Positions 28,402-36,992 of a stretch of 64,000 bases of DNA are shown piece by piece. The number at the start of each line of letters is the position of its first letter. Positions within the stretch are counted from its first letter, which is position 1. The notes below the pieces were generated by a model, which was given only the letters and a program-made list of their open reading frames with translations, made no database searches and had not been told where the DNA came from. The DNA comes from Nannocystis pusilla (lineage in GTDB: Bacteria > Myxococcota_A > Polyangia > Nannocystales > Nannocystaceae). The translations under genes were made by a program, and so were the position numbers. The stretch is taken from assembly GCF_026626665.1 (NCBI RefSeq), contig NZ_JAPNKE010000002.1, forward strand, positions 10,622,001-10,686,000, in the 5' to 3' direction.

Positions 28402-28616
28402 ACCTGTCTCTCGGGCCATGTCCTGAGACACAAGGCCCAGACTGTGATCGGCGCGCCGAGGCTCAGGAGCGGCGGGGGCCCATACCGGATCGCATGTCTC
28501 TCGGGACATGTTCATGTCATGCCCCGAGACGCAGCCGCAGTCGTGGCAGGCGCATCCGCCTCGCTCGCATGTCTCTCCGGGCATGTTCTTCAGAACATGC
28601 CCGGAGAGCATGTTCG
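28402..28616. repeat. repeat-rich gap between convergent genes
   Basis: Copies at 28402, 28417, 28492, 28567, 28581 and 28595. The last group is four boxes at a strict 14-nt period (28565, 28579, 28593, 28607); GCATGTTC-TTCA-GAACATGC is perfectly paired. The array ends at the 3' ends of two convergent genes and could act as a two-way terminator. Confidence 0.75.
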
Positions 28617-28617
28617 C

Positions 28618-30363
28618 TCAGCGCCGGCGCCGGCGCAGCGCCAGCAGGCCGAGGCCGGCGACGCCGAGCAGGGCCGCGCCGTTCTGCGGCTGGTCGCTGG
28701 TGCAGCCGCAGCCCGCGTCGTCGTCGCCGGTGCTGCCGGCGGTGCCGGTGGCGGCGTCGCTGCGGGGCCAGCCGTGCGACTTGTTCCACTCCTCGATCTT
28801 CGTGTTGATCGCGGCGGTGTTGTTGACGAGGTGCATCGGCTTGCCCTTGAGGGCGACCTGGCTGATCTCCTCGGCCCACCACATCTCGCCGATGAAGTCG
28901 GGCCACGGGCCGCCGTCGGGCACGAAGATCTCGCGGCCGTCGGGGAGGGTGACGACGCTGTTGCCGTCGCACAGGTTGTAGTTGCCGGCGATGCGGACGT
29001 TGTCGACGTCGTCGAGGTCGGGGTTGATGTGGAAGGTCGGGTCCGCGATCATCTCGTTGGGCGAGATGACGGTGTACATGCGGGTGAGGTAGGGGTAGGT
29101 GTCGAGCAGGTCCTGCGCGTGCAGGCCGGGGGCGATGACGCGGTCGACCAGCGCGGCCGAGAAGGCGCTGCCGTCGCCCCACTTCATGGCGTCGATCTGC
29201 TGGGAGTAGACGCCGAGGTTGCTGTAGAACTCCTCGGGGGTGAGACCGTCGGGCACCGGCAAGTACTCGCCGAGCAGGCCCTCGATCAGCGGGTGGTTGT
29301 AGAAGCAGAAGCTCGAGTCGAAGCAGTTCGTCAGGCCCTGGTCGTTGAGGTAGTTGATGACCTGCTCGGGCGGGAGGCCGACGAACGGCGCCTCGTTCCA
29401 GTTCGGGTTGTAGACGTTGAAGGTGAACGGCGCGGTGATGCTGGTCGCGCCGGCGTACTCGGTGACGAAGGCGAGGCCGTCGGCCTCGAGCTCGTCGACC
29501 GCCTTGCCGATGACGTCCTTGTAGTTGGACGCGAAGCCAAACCAGTCGATCTTGAGTGGGTTGACGAGGACGTGGCGGTAGTTGGTCGGCGCGGCGCGGC
29601 CGCTCGCCAGCAGGAACACGCGGATGTCCATGTCCTGGACCGACGAGAAGCGGGTCAGGCGCAGCGGGAAGCAGTTCTCGTCGGACGGGTAGCGCAGCAC
29701 GATCGGGTGCACGTCGCCCTCGTCGGCCCCGCCGGCCAGCTTGAGCGCGACGATCACCTGGCCCTCGTCGAGGTACTGCTGGAAGGTGTCGTCGGCGCCG
29801 TCGATCCACAGGAAGTCGTTGTCGATCAGCCACTGCTTGATCGGCGCGACCGTCTTGTCCTGCAACACGACGATCTCGAACGCGCCGGCGGTGGTCTTGA
29901 GCAGGACCGGATCCTCGCCGGGGGCGCCGCTGGTGGCCTCGCCGGTGCTGCCGCTGTCGAAGCCGCCGTCGGTGCCGCCGTTGGGCGAGGTGAGGCCGCC
30001 CGAGATGCTGTCGTCGCCGCACTGCTCGAAGCTCTGGCTGAGGCCGTACTGCGGCACGGAGGCCTGCAGGAGCGCGTCGAACAGCGGCTGCGAGCCGACC
30101 TCGAATTCGGGGATCTGGGCGATCGGGACCAGCCACGCGAACTTCTGCGCGTTGGTGTCGGGGTCGATGCTGATCTGGATGTGGACCTCGACCTCGCCGG
30201 GGTTGAGGACGAACAGCACGTTCTCGCCGTCCTGGTTGACCGGCATCGGCCCGGGCACGCCGCCGTCGCAGCCGTTGACCCCGCAGGCCTCGGCGGGCCG
30301 CGATTGCGCGAGGGTGAAGGCCGCGCAGGCGGCGGCCGCGAACCACGAGGCGCGCTTCCACAT
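28618..30363 (-). CDS. DUF2330 protein with a MYXO-CTERM tail
   Basis: A 581-aa exported protein: signal peptide MWKRASWFAAAACAAFTLAQ, then mature start with ACGVNGCDGG. It has the DUF2330 pattern of a Cys-rich start, NQDGENVLFVLNPGEVEVHIQI and FAWLVPIAQIPEFEVGSQPLFDAL, followed by WLIDNDFLWIDGADDTFQQYLDEG and VHPIVLRYPSDE. The C-terminus carries GCGCTSDQ, a hydrophobic helix (GAALLGVAGLGLLAL) and RRRRR, a MYXO-CTERM tag. DUF2330 proteins are envelope proteins of unknown role frequent in myxobacteria. It appears monocistronic. Confidence 0.85.
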   Translation of the reverse strand: MWKRASWFAAAACAAFTLAQSRPAEACGVNGCDGGVPGPMPVNQDGENVLFVLNPGEVEVHIQISIDPDTNAQKFAWLVPIAQIPEFEVGSQPLFDALLQASVPQYGLSQSFEQCGDDSISGGLTSPNGGTDGGFDSGSTGEATSGAPGEDPVLLKTTAGAFEIVVLQDKTVAPIKQWLIDNDFLWIDGADDTFQQYLDEGQVIVALKLAGGADEGDVHPIVLRYPSDENCFPLRLTRFSSVQDMDIRVFLLASGRAAPTNYRHVLVNPLKIDWFGFASNYKDVIGKAVDELEADGLAFVTEYAGATSITAPFTFNVYNPNWNEAPFVGLPPEQVINYLNDQGLTNCFDSSFCFYNHPLIEGLLGEYLPVPDGLTPEEFYSNLGVYSQQIDAMKWGDGSAFSAALVDRVIAPGLHAQDLLDTYPYLTRMYTVISPNEMIADPTFHINPDLDDVDNVRIAGNYNLCDGNSVVTLPDGREIFVPDGGPWPDFIGEMWWAEEISQVALKGKPMHLVNNTAAINTKIEEWNKSHGWPRSDAATGTAGSTGDDDAGCGCTSDQPQNGAALLGVAGLGLLALRRRRR

Positions 30364-30472
30364 AGCTTAGTCGACATCGTCAGGTCTCCAGGTCGGCAGG
30401 GTCGCACAGGTCGCGCCGCCGCGCCAGGACGCAGCGCGCCGGCTCCAGCGGAGGTCGGCGCGGCGGCCCAGT

Positions 30473-30504
30473 GCATGTCTTGAAACATGTCGATAGGGGC
30501 ATGT
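30473..30504. repeat. palindromic elements upstream of the DUF2330 gene
   Basis: GCATGTCT-TG-AAACATGT (30473-30490) overlaps ACATGTCG-ATAG-GGGCATGT (30485-30504). The 190-bp gap is otherwise empty. Confidence 0.6.
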
Positions 30505-30552
30505 CGTCGCCGGGCCCCGGCCGCGAGCGGTGTTCGGGGCGACCGCGGGGCT

Positions 30553-33500
30553 TCAGCGCGGGCGCAGGCCGGCGAGCAGGCGCTCGGCGGTGGCGCGCAG
30601 CGGGTCGTCGGGCGCGAGGGAGGCGGCCGCGGGGGCGGCCAGGGCCCGTACGCGCTCGCGGTCGCCGCGGGCGGCGAGGGCCTCGGCGAGGGCGAGGCGC
30701 AGCGAGGTGACGTCGCGGGCGGAGACCTCGGCCGCCTCGGCGTCGCGCACCGCGGCCTCGAGCGTGGCGACGGCGCGGTCCGGCCGGCGGGCCCGCAGGA
30801 GGCACGAGCCGAGCGTCCCGCGGGCCATGATCGCGGCGGAGCTGTCCGGGCCCTCGCTCGCGGCCAGCCGGTCGGCCCCGTCCTGGACCCGCTGCAGCCC
30901 CTCGTGGACCTGGTCGGCGGCGATCAGCGCCTCGCCGAACGCGAGGTCGAGGGCCGGGAGGTCGGGGTAGTCGGCGCCGAACTTGGCGACCAGCAGCGCG
31001 CGGGCCTTGGTGAACGCCGCCAGGGCCTCCTGGTGGCGCCCGAGGGCCGACAGCGACATGCCGGCGGCGCTCCAGGTGATCGACACGAACTCGTGCTCCG
31101 GCCCGACAGTGCCCGAGAACACCGCGCGCGCCCGCTCGAGCTCGGCCAACGCCTTGTCGTGCTCGCCGCGAGCGGCCAGCACCTCGGCGAGGTTGACCCG
31201 CTTGATGGCGACGTCGGCGTGGTCGTCCCCGAGCAAGGCGCCGTCGATCGCCAGGGCCTCGCTCGCGTAGGTGTGGGCGCGGCCCTGGGCGCCGCGCTGC
31301 AGCAGCAGCGAGACGGTGTTGACGAGGATCCGCGCGACCGTGGTGTTGCGGTCGCCGTGGCGGGCGCGGGCGCGGGCGAGCAGGTCCTCGTAGATCGCCA
31401 GCGCCTCGTCCTCGCGACCGAGCCGCTCGAGCACCGCGGCGATCTGCTCGCCCGTCAGCATCGTGCCGGGGTGGTCGGGCCCGAACTCCGCCAGCTTGAT
31501 CGCCCGCGCTTTCTGATACTCGGCCAGCGCGCGCTCGAGGTGACCTTGCTTTTCGGCCAGGTTGCCGAGGGTGTAGAGCACGTTCGAGGTCAGCGGGTGG
31601 CCGACGCCGAGCAGGCGTTCGAAATCGGCGAGCACGGCCTGCAAGGTGCTCTCGGCCAGCTCGCCGCCGTCGGTCTGGACCAGGTGGGTGGCCCGGTTGA
31701 GGCGCACCCGCAGGCGCTGGATCTCGCTGACGTCGGGCGAGTCGAGCAGCGCGAGCGCGGCGTCGTAGTGGGCCGTCGCCTTGTCGCTCATCGACAGGCG
31801 CTGGTAGGCGTGGGCGACCGTGCTGTGGAACAGCACCGCCAGGCGCGGGGTCTCGCGCGCGCGCCAGCGCGACCTCGGCGGTGCGGATGAGCGTCGCCGT
31901 CACGTCGGGCGAGGCGCCGCGGACGCTGTGCTGCCAGATCGAGGCCAGCCAGGCGTCGACCAGCAGGTCGTCGCGGCCGGCGACCGCGGCGGCGGTGGTG
32001 GCCTCGGCCAGGTGGGTCGCCGCGTTCTCGTGCTGGCCGAGCTCGAGCTCGAGGCGCGACACCAGCAGCGCGGTCTCGGCCAGCGCCGGGGCGAAGCCGA
32101 TCGCCGCCGCGGCGACGCGGCTGGCCTCGGCGACCCCCAGCGCCTCCTTGTCGCGGCCGGCGGCGCGCATCGCCACCGCGCTGGTGCGGCCCTGCTCGGC
32201 GGCGGCCAGGCGCGCGCGCGTCGGGGTCGGTCGGCAGCGGCACGGCGGCGCCGAGGCGCTCGCGGTCGGAGCAGGGCGCCAGCGGCTCGAGGTTGTCGAC
32301 CAGGTCGAGCGCGCGCTGCGACGCGCTCGGGCCCGGCGCGAGCAGCTGGTCGACGACCGCGCCGAGGCCGGCGAGCCGGCGGTCGAGGCAGGCGGCGCGC
32401 AGGTCGAGCATCGGCTCGCTCTGGTCGCCGACGACCCGCGTCGCCTCGCAGTTGTCGACCGCGACGCGCGTCCACGCCTCGGCGTAGTCGGTCAGCGCCG
32501 CGTCGACGCTGCCGGCCAGAGCGGCCGCGTAGGGCTTGCCGGAGGCCAGCAGGGCCGCGTGGACCTCGGCGCGGCGGGTCGCGTCGGCGACCCCGACCAT
32601 GCGCTCGGGGATCGCGGCGCACGGCTCCTCGCCGCCGAGCGACAGCGCGGCGATGCCGAACCCGCCGGCCAGCGCGGCGGCGATGCCGAGCGCGACGGTG
32701 GCGCGTCGCACCTGCCGCGGCCGCACCGTCCGCTCGAGCGCGTGCAGCAGCGCCGGCATGTCGGGCCAGCGGCGCGCCGGGTCGAGCGCGAGGCCGCGGC
32801 GCAGGATGGCGAACAACGCCGCGGGCACCTCGACGTCGCGCGGGGGCGGGCGGATCTGGCCGCTGCGGATCGTCTGCAGCAGGGCGTACGGAGTCCGCCC
32901 GGCGAACGGCCGCACGCCGGCGAGGCTCTCGTAGAGCGCGACGCAGAAGCTGAACTGGTCGCTCGCCGCGGTCGCCGGGCGGCCCTCGAACTGCTCCGGC
33001 GGCATGTAAGCCGGGGTGCCGAGCATCGTCCCGCTGCGCGTCAGCTCGACGTCGAACGAGCCGCGGGCGACGATCGAGGCCGCGGCGTCGACGACCTCGC
33101 TGTCGATGCGCGCCAGCCCGAAGTCGAGCACGCGCGCGCCCGCGGGCGTCGACGAGGACGTTGCTCGGCTTGAAGTCGCGGTGGACCAGCCCGACCTCGT
33201 GCGCGGCGGCCAGGCCCCGACCTGCCTGAAGGAACATGTCGAGGCGGGCCCGCCAGTCGGGCCGCGGACCCTCGGCCGGGCGGCACCACTGGTCGAGGGT
33301 GACGCCGTCGACCATCTCCATGGCGACGAACAGGAGCCCGTCGCTCTCGCCGACCTCGTGAACGACGACCACGTTGGGGTGGGCGATCCGGGCCATCGCC
33401 TGGGCCTCGCGGGCCAGCCGGCGCAGCGCGTGCGGGTCGGCCGTGGCCCCGCGCAACAGGACCTTGATCGCCACCTTGCGCGCGAGCGCGTCGTCGCGGG

Positions 33501-33696
33501 CGGCATAGACCACGCCCATCGCCCCGCTGCCGAGCCGCTCGATCAGCCGGTAGCGGCCGAGGCGCTCCGGCATGTTGCCGATCAGCCGCCGCGCCTCGCT
33601 CTCGGCCGGCGACGAGGACGCGGTCTGCTCGTCGACGTCGCCGGCGAGGGTGACCGCGATCGCGGCCGGCGTCTGGCTGTCGGACGTCTCGCTCAC
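30553..33696 (-). CDS. Ser/Thr kinase fused to TPR repeats (three frameshifts)
   Basis: About 1048 aa once three shifts are bridged. GTG 33696 opens VSETSDSQTP. The kinase domain has GSGAMGVVY, KVAIKVL, HRDFKPSN, then after a shift near 33140 VLDFGLARID and PPEQFEGRP. A membrane helix (ATVALGIAAALAGGFGIAAL) is followed by a long helical region with TPR character: TALLVSRLELELGQHENAATH, NVLYTLGNLAEKQGHLERAL, KALAELERARAVF. Further shifts near 32213 and 31860 also fall in GCGCGC tracts. Kinase-TPR fusions are common in myxobacteria and probably assemble partner proteins. It is the last gene of a GTGA-coupled trio with a rhomboid protease and a hydrolase. A repeat copy sits in the kinase domain at 33220-33239. 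Confidence 0.78.
33220..33239. repeat. palindromic element in the kinase domain
   Basis: ACCTGCCT-GAAG-GAACATGT, in coding sequence just before the HRD motif. Confidence 0.45.
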
Positions 33697-35450
33697 GCCG
33701 ACCTCCGCCCCGGCTGGACCACGATCGGCGGGCCGCGCCGGCGCGGCACCTTGCCGAAGATCGCCGCCGCCGACTTGACCCGCACCGTCTCGCCGACCTC
33801 GCGGCACACGCTGCGCAGCACCGGCGGCGCGAGGGCGGCCCCGAGCGCGAAGCCGCCGAGGTGAGAGAACCACGCGAACTGCTGCGCCTCCGAGAAGGCC
33901 GCCATCGCCGCCTGGAAGCCGACCCACGCGCCGAGGTAGATCCACGCCGGGATCTTCAGCTGCACGTACACCAGCGGCAGCGTCTGCAGCAGCCGCGCGC
34001 GCGGGAAGATCACCAGGTAGGCCCCGCACACCCCGGCGATCGCCCCCGAGGCGCCGATCACCGGCGTGGTCGTCGCGTCGGTCAGGAGCAGCTGCAGCAG
34101 GCCGCCGAACAGACCTGCCCCGAAGTACAGGATCAAAAAGCGCCGGCGGCCGAACACGTGCTCGACGTTCTTGCCGAACACGTAGAGGAAGTAGAGATTG
34201 AACAGGAGGTGGAACCAGTCGGCGTGGAAGAAGCCGTGGGTGAGCACCGTGTAGCCGCCGAGCGGCGCGGCGAGCACCCTGCCGGCGACCAGCGCGTACT
34301 CGCGGGCGTACACGAGGCCGAGCACGGAGGCGACGTAGCAGCCGAGGAGGAGGACGCCGAGGCCGAGGACGACCCAGGGGACCCCGCGCCGCGGGTTGTC
34401 GACCTCGATGGGCAGCTGGGTCAGGACCTGGGCCGCCCACAGCACGCCGCGCTTGGCCAGCTGCAGCTTCGGGTCCTCCTGGCCGGACGGGGTGGTCGAG
34501 CGGGCCAGGGCGTGGCGCTCGTCGCCGTCGAGCCACAGGCCGCGGCAGCGCGGGCAGCGGTCGACCGGGGTCTTGAGCATGCCCGGCAGCAGGTGCTCGT
34601 TCATGAAGCCGTGGCCGCGCGGGCACATGCGCCCGGCCGAGCGACCGACCATCGTCTTGAGGAAGGCCGGGTCGACGTCGGCGTCGCCGAGCTGGTCGAG
34701 CTCGCCCTGGTCGAGCCACACGCCGAAGCAGATCGGGCATGTATCAAGGGTCAGGTCCCCGGGGACAGGTCGCTCGCGGGCCCCGAGCTGCCGCCAGCGC
34801 CCGTTCGTCGCGCGCCGCAGGTGGACTGCCACCAGCGCGTGCAGGCTGCAGGCCGGGCACTGGGCCGACAGCGGGGCGAGGGGCGCCGCCGCCGGCGGGT
34901 CCCGCGGCGCGTCGCCCGGCAGGTGCGGGGCGAGCAGGTCGGGCGGCCGCAGGCTCGGCGGGCGAGTGGTCGGCGGCAGGTGCGGGGCGAGCAGATCGGG
35001 CGGGCCGGCCGGCTGTCCTTTGGAGCCTGTCTCCGGAGGCAGGTGAGGCGCGAGCAGGTCGGGCGGGCGAGCGGCGCGCGCCGGAGGATCGGCCGGCCGC
35101 CCGCGCCCCGGCGGACCCTTCGCCAGCGGCCCGAGCCGCATGCTGCTCGACGAGGCGCCCGGGTCGACGAGGTCGCTGCGACCTGGCCGCATGGTGGAGG
35201 CGCACGGGTCGACCGGGTCCTTCGGAGCTGTCCCACGGGACATGCTCGCCGCGACCTGTTCTCTAGGAGATGTCCTATGGGACATGCTCTCGTCGACCTG
35301 TCCTTTCGGACATGACCCTTGCGTCACCTGCGACGACGACGCGGCGCCCCCCGCGGCCTCGGCGGGCCGCCCGGATCGGGGCCCGGACGGGCCAGGAAGC
35401 GACTGGGCGGGCGACACGGCGGACGCGGAGCCCGCAGCATAGTCGCTCAC
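33693..35450 (-). CDS. rhomboid protease with two TFIIB-type zinc ribbons and a repeat-derived N-terminus
   Basis: A 585-aa protein. GTG 35450 overlaps the upstream stop. Residues about 1-190 are disordered and built of repeats: a 14-residue unit made by the palindromic box array and three copies of PPDLLAPHLP. Two zinc ribbons follow, CPICFGVWLDQGELDQL and RCPRCRGLWLDGDERHALA (zf-TFIIB type). The rest is a rhomboid core: HADWFHLLFNLYFLYVFG, GASGAIAGVCGAYL with the catalytic Ser, and WFSHLGGFALG with the catalytic His. It should cleave membrane proteins within the bilayer, with the ribbons as a cytosolic regulatory or substrate-binding part. The stop overlaps the kinase gene by GTGA. Confidence 0.85.
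   Translation of the reverse strand: MSDYAAGSASAVSPAQSLPGPSGPRSGRPAEAAGGAASSSQVTQGSCPKGQVDESMSHRTSPREQVAASMSRGTAPKDPVDPCASTMRPGRSDLVDPGASSSSMRLGPLAKGPPGRGRPADPPARAARPPDLLAPHLPPETGSKGQPAGPPDLLAPHLPPTTRPPSLRPPDLLAPHLPGDAPRDPPAAAPLAPLSAQCPACSLHALVAVHLRRATNGRWRQLGARERPVPGDLTLDTCPICFGVWLDQGELDQLGDADVDPAFLKTMVGRSAGRMCPRGHGFMNEHLLPGMLKTPVDRCPRCRGLWLDGDERHALARSTTPSGQEDPKLQLAKRGVLWAAQVLTQLPIEVDNPRRGVPWVVLGLGVLLLGCYVASVLGLVYAREYALVAGRVLAAPLGGYTVLTHGFFHADWFHLLFNLYFLYVFGKNVEHVFGRRRFLILYFGAGLFGGLLQLLLTDATTTPVIGASGAIAGVCGAYLVIFPRARLLQTLPLVYVQLKIPAWIYLGAWVGFQAAMAAFSEAQQFAWFSHLGGFALGAALAPPVLRSVCREVGETVRVKSAAAIFGKVPRRRGPPIVVQPGRRSA
34737..34770. repeat. palindromic elements next to the first zinc ribbon
   Basis: GCATGTAT-CAAG-GGTCAGGT and TCAGGTCC-CCGG-GGACAGGT, offset by 14 nt, at the junction of the disordered part and the zinc ribbon. 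Confidence 0.6.
34919..35067 (-). repeat. three copies of a decapeptide-coding repeat in the rhomboid gene
   Basis: PPDLLAPHLP is encoded three times with near-identical DNA of about 30 nt (around 34919, 34977 and 35038), separated by unrelated linkers that themselves contain palindromic elements (35011-35044). Confidence 0.7.
35210..35317. repeat. array of seven or eight palindromic boxes at a 14-nt period
   Basis: Boxes start at 35224, 35238, 35252, 35266, 35280, 35294 and 35308 (for example GGAGCTGTCC, GGACATGCTC, CGACCTGTTC, GGAGATGTCC, CGACCTGTCC), exactly 14 nt apart, with a weaker eighth at 35210. It lies within the rhomboid coding sequence, and because 14 nt is not a multiple of three it produces a 14-residue protein repeat every three boxes. 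Confidence 0.8.
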
Positions 35451-36391
35451 TGACGGCGCAACCAGGCCAGGAGCTGGGGCTCCAGGCCCGGCGCGTCGCC
35501 GAGGCCGAGGTCGACGCCGGCGCGGAAGCCGACGTGGCCGCCGGCGACCCACCGCGCGCTGACGTGGCTCGGGAGCTCGCGGAGGTGCGGGGCGACCGTG
35601 GCCGCGGGGACCATCGGGTCGCGGGTGGCCGCGACGATGAGGGTCGGGAGCGCGAGCGCGCGCAGCCGCGGGCCGGCGCTCTCGCTGGCGTAGTAGTCGT
35701 CGACGCTGCAGAAGCCGTGGCGCGGCACGACCGCCAGGCGGTCCCAGGCGCGGATCGTGGTGACCCGATGGATGGCCGGCATCGGCGTGGGCACCGGCCT
35801 GCGCGCGGCCACTGCGGCGTAGATCTCGCGCAGGCCGGCGAGCACGTGGGCGCGGTACACGGCGCTGCGCGGCTGGTCGATCGCGGCGCAGCCGGCCGCC
35901 AGGTCGAGCGGGGCGCACACGCTGGCGACGGCTCGCACCCGCGGGTCGCTCGGCGCCATCGCCCAGCGCAAGGTCATGTGTCCGCCGAGCGAGAAGCCGA
36001 CCACGTACACGCGGGCGTAGTCGGCGAGCGCGGGGCTCTGCAGCGCGGCGGTGAGGTCGTCGACCAGGCCCGCGTGATAGAAGTCCTCGCCGCTGCGGTC
36101 GGCGCCGCGGAGCGACAGGCGCAGGCTGTCGAGCCCGGCGGCCGCGGCCGCGCGCGCCGCCTTGATCACGTACGAGCTGTCGATGGCGCCGCCGAGGCCG
36201 TGGACGAGGACCACCAGCTCGCGCGCGCCGGGCTGGCGGGCGAGGGCGCCGGTGAGGCGGACCGGGCCGACGCGGCGGTCGTGCAGGGTGGTCGACCACG
36301 CCGTCGCGGCCGGCGCCGCGTGGGGCAGCAGGCGATGTCGCAGGTTGGGCCCGATCGTCCAGAGATGTCCGAGCATCGCGACCCGCCGCAT
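35447..36391 (-). CDS. YheT-like alpha/beta hydrolase
   Basis: A 314-aa hydrolase of the YheT/ABHD1-3 family: RELVVLVHGLGGAIDSSYV (oxyanion region), DSLRLSLRGADRSGEDFYHAG, the nucleophile elbow VVGFSLGGHMTLRWA with Ser in GFSLGG, ALPTLIVAATRDPMVP with the acid Asp, and GGHVGF with the base His. Family members act on lipids or esters; the substrate is unknown. ATG 36391 is chosen because TATACA lies 8 nt upstream. It is the first gene of a coupled trio with the rhomboid and kinase genes. Confidence 0.85.
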   Translation of the reverse strand: MRRVAMLGHLWTIGPNLRHRLLPHAAPAATAWSTTLHDRRVGPVRLTGALARQPGARELVVLVHGLGGAIDSSYVIKAARAAAAAGLDSLRLSLRGADRSGEDFYHAGLVDDLTAALQSPALADYARVYVVGFSLGGHMTLRWAMAPSDPRVRAVASVCAPLDLAAGCAAIDQPRSAVYRAHVLAGLREIYAAVAARRPVPTPMPAIHRVTTIRAWDRLAVVPRHGFCSVDDYYASESAGPRLRALALPTLIVAATRDPMVPAATVAPHLRELPSHVSARWVAGGHVGFRAGVDLGLGDAPGLEPQLLAWLRRQ

Positions 36392-36399
36392 AGCACGGG

Positions 36400-36405
36400 T
36401 GTATA
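36400..36405 (-). promoter_or_regulatory. -10-like TATACA, 8 nt before the start at 36391
   Basis: TATACA on the minus strand ends 8 nt before ATG 36391; it would drive the hydrolase-rhomboid-kinase operon as a near-leaderless transcript. Confidence 0.5.
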
Positions 36406-36490
36406 GGAGGATCCACACGGGTGCCTTGCGACCGCATCCGAGGGTGCGACCGCCGGTCGCCGCGCCGTTGACCGCCCCGGCCTCGGCGGC

Positions 36491-36496
36491 TAGCGT
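36491..36496 (+). promoter_or_regulatory. -10-like TAGCGT, 7 nt before the start at 36504
   Basis: Same hexamer and distance as at 9041 and 13442; probable promoter of the cyoE operon. Confidence 0.45.
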
Positions 36497-36503
36497 CGCG
36501 CCC

Positions 36504-36992
36504 GTGACAAGCCCTGACCCTTCTGCCCGGCCGTCGCGGCCGGAGACGCAGTGGCGAGGCCCCAGCCTGCGCACCGTGATGATCGGCGTGTTCGCGCTCG
36601 GCGGCCTGATGACGTGGCAGATGCACCGCGCCTACGTCCACGGCGAGCAGGTCGTCCAGGCCGTGTTCCCGGTGATGGAAGAGAAGGGCAAGTCGCTCGA
36701 CGCCGAGGGCTGCATCGACGCCGTGATCGCCTGGCACAAGCAGTGCGACGCGACCGCGGTGATGTGCAACCACGGCGTCAAGCAGGCGATGTACCACTGC
36801 CTCAAGAGCCAGGACCGCCAGGCGGGCTGCAAGCAGCTGCCCGCGAGCGAGAGCATGGACGGCAAGTGGGTGTTCCTCACCTGCAAGGAGCGCGGCAGCC
36901 AGTGCAAGCGCACCAAGGACTGCGTGTGCGCCGACGCCTATCGCGCCTTCGACAGCTTCTGTCGCACCGACGGAGAGGCGGTCCAGCTGTGA
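36504..36992 (+). CDS. membrane-anchored Cys-rich hypothetical protein
   Basis: A 162-aa protein from GTG 36504 with one N-terminal helix (LRTVMIGVFALGGLMTW) and a domain of nine or ten cysteines (GCIDAVIAWHKQCD, VMCNHGVKQAMYHCLK, FLTCKERGSQCKRTKDCVCADAY). The spacing suggests several disulfides or a metal site; no family is recognised. Its stop overlaps the heme O synthase start (GTGA), so a role in oxidase assembly is a reasonable guess from context. Confidence 0.65.
   Translation: MTSPDPSARPSRPETQWRGPSLRTVMIGVFALGGLMTWQMHRAYVHGEQVVQAVFPVMEEKGKSLDAEGCIDAVIAWHKQCDATAVMCNHGVKQAMYHCLKSQDRQAGCKQLPASESMDGKWVFLTCKERGSQCKRTKDCVCADAYRAFDSFCRTDGEAVQL

Noticed and set aside
35451..36797. N-terminal extension of the rhomboid frame to over 1000 residues
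   Set aside because: The extension overlaps the YheT-like hydrolase in another frame on the same strand; the GTGA overlap at 35447-35450 marks the true start.
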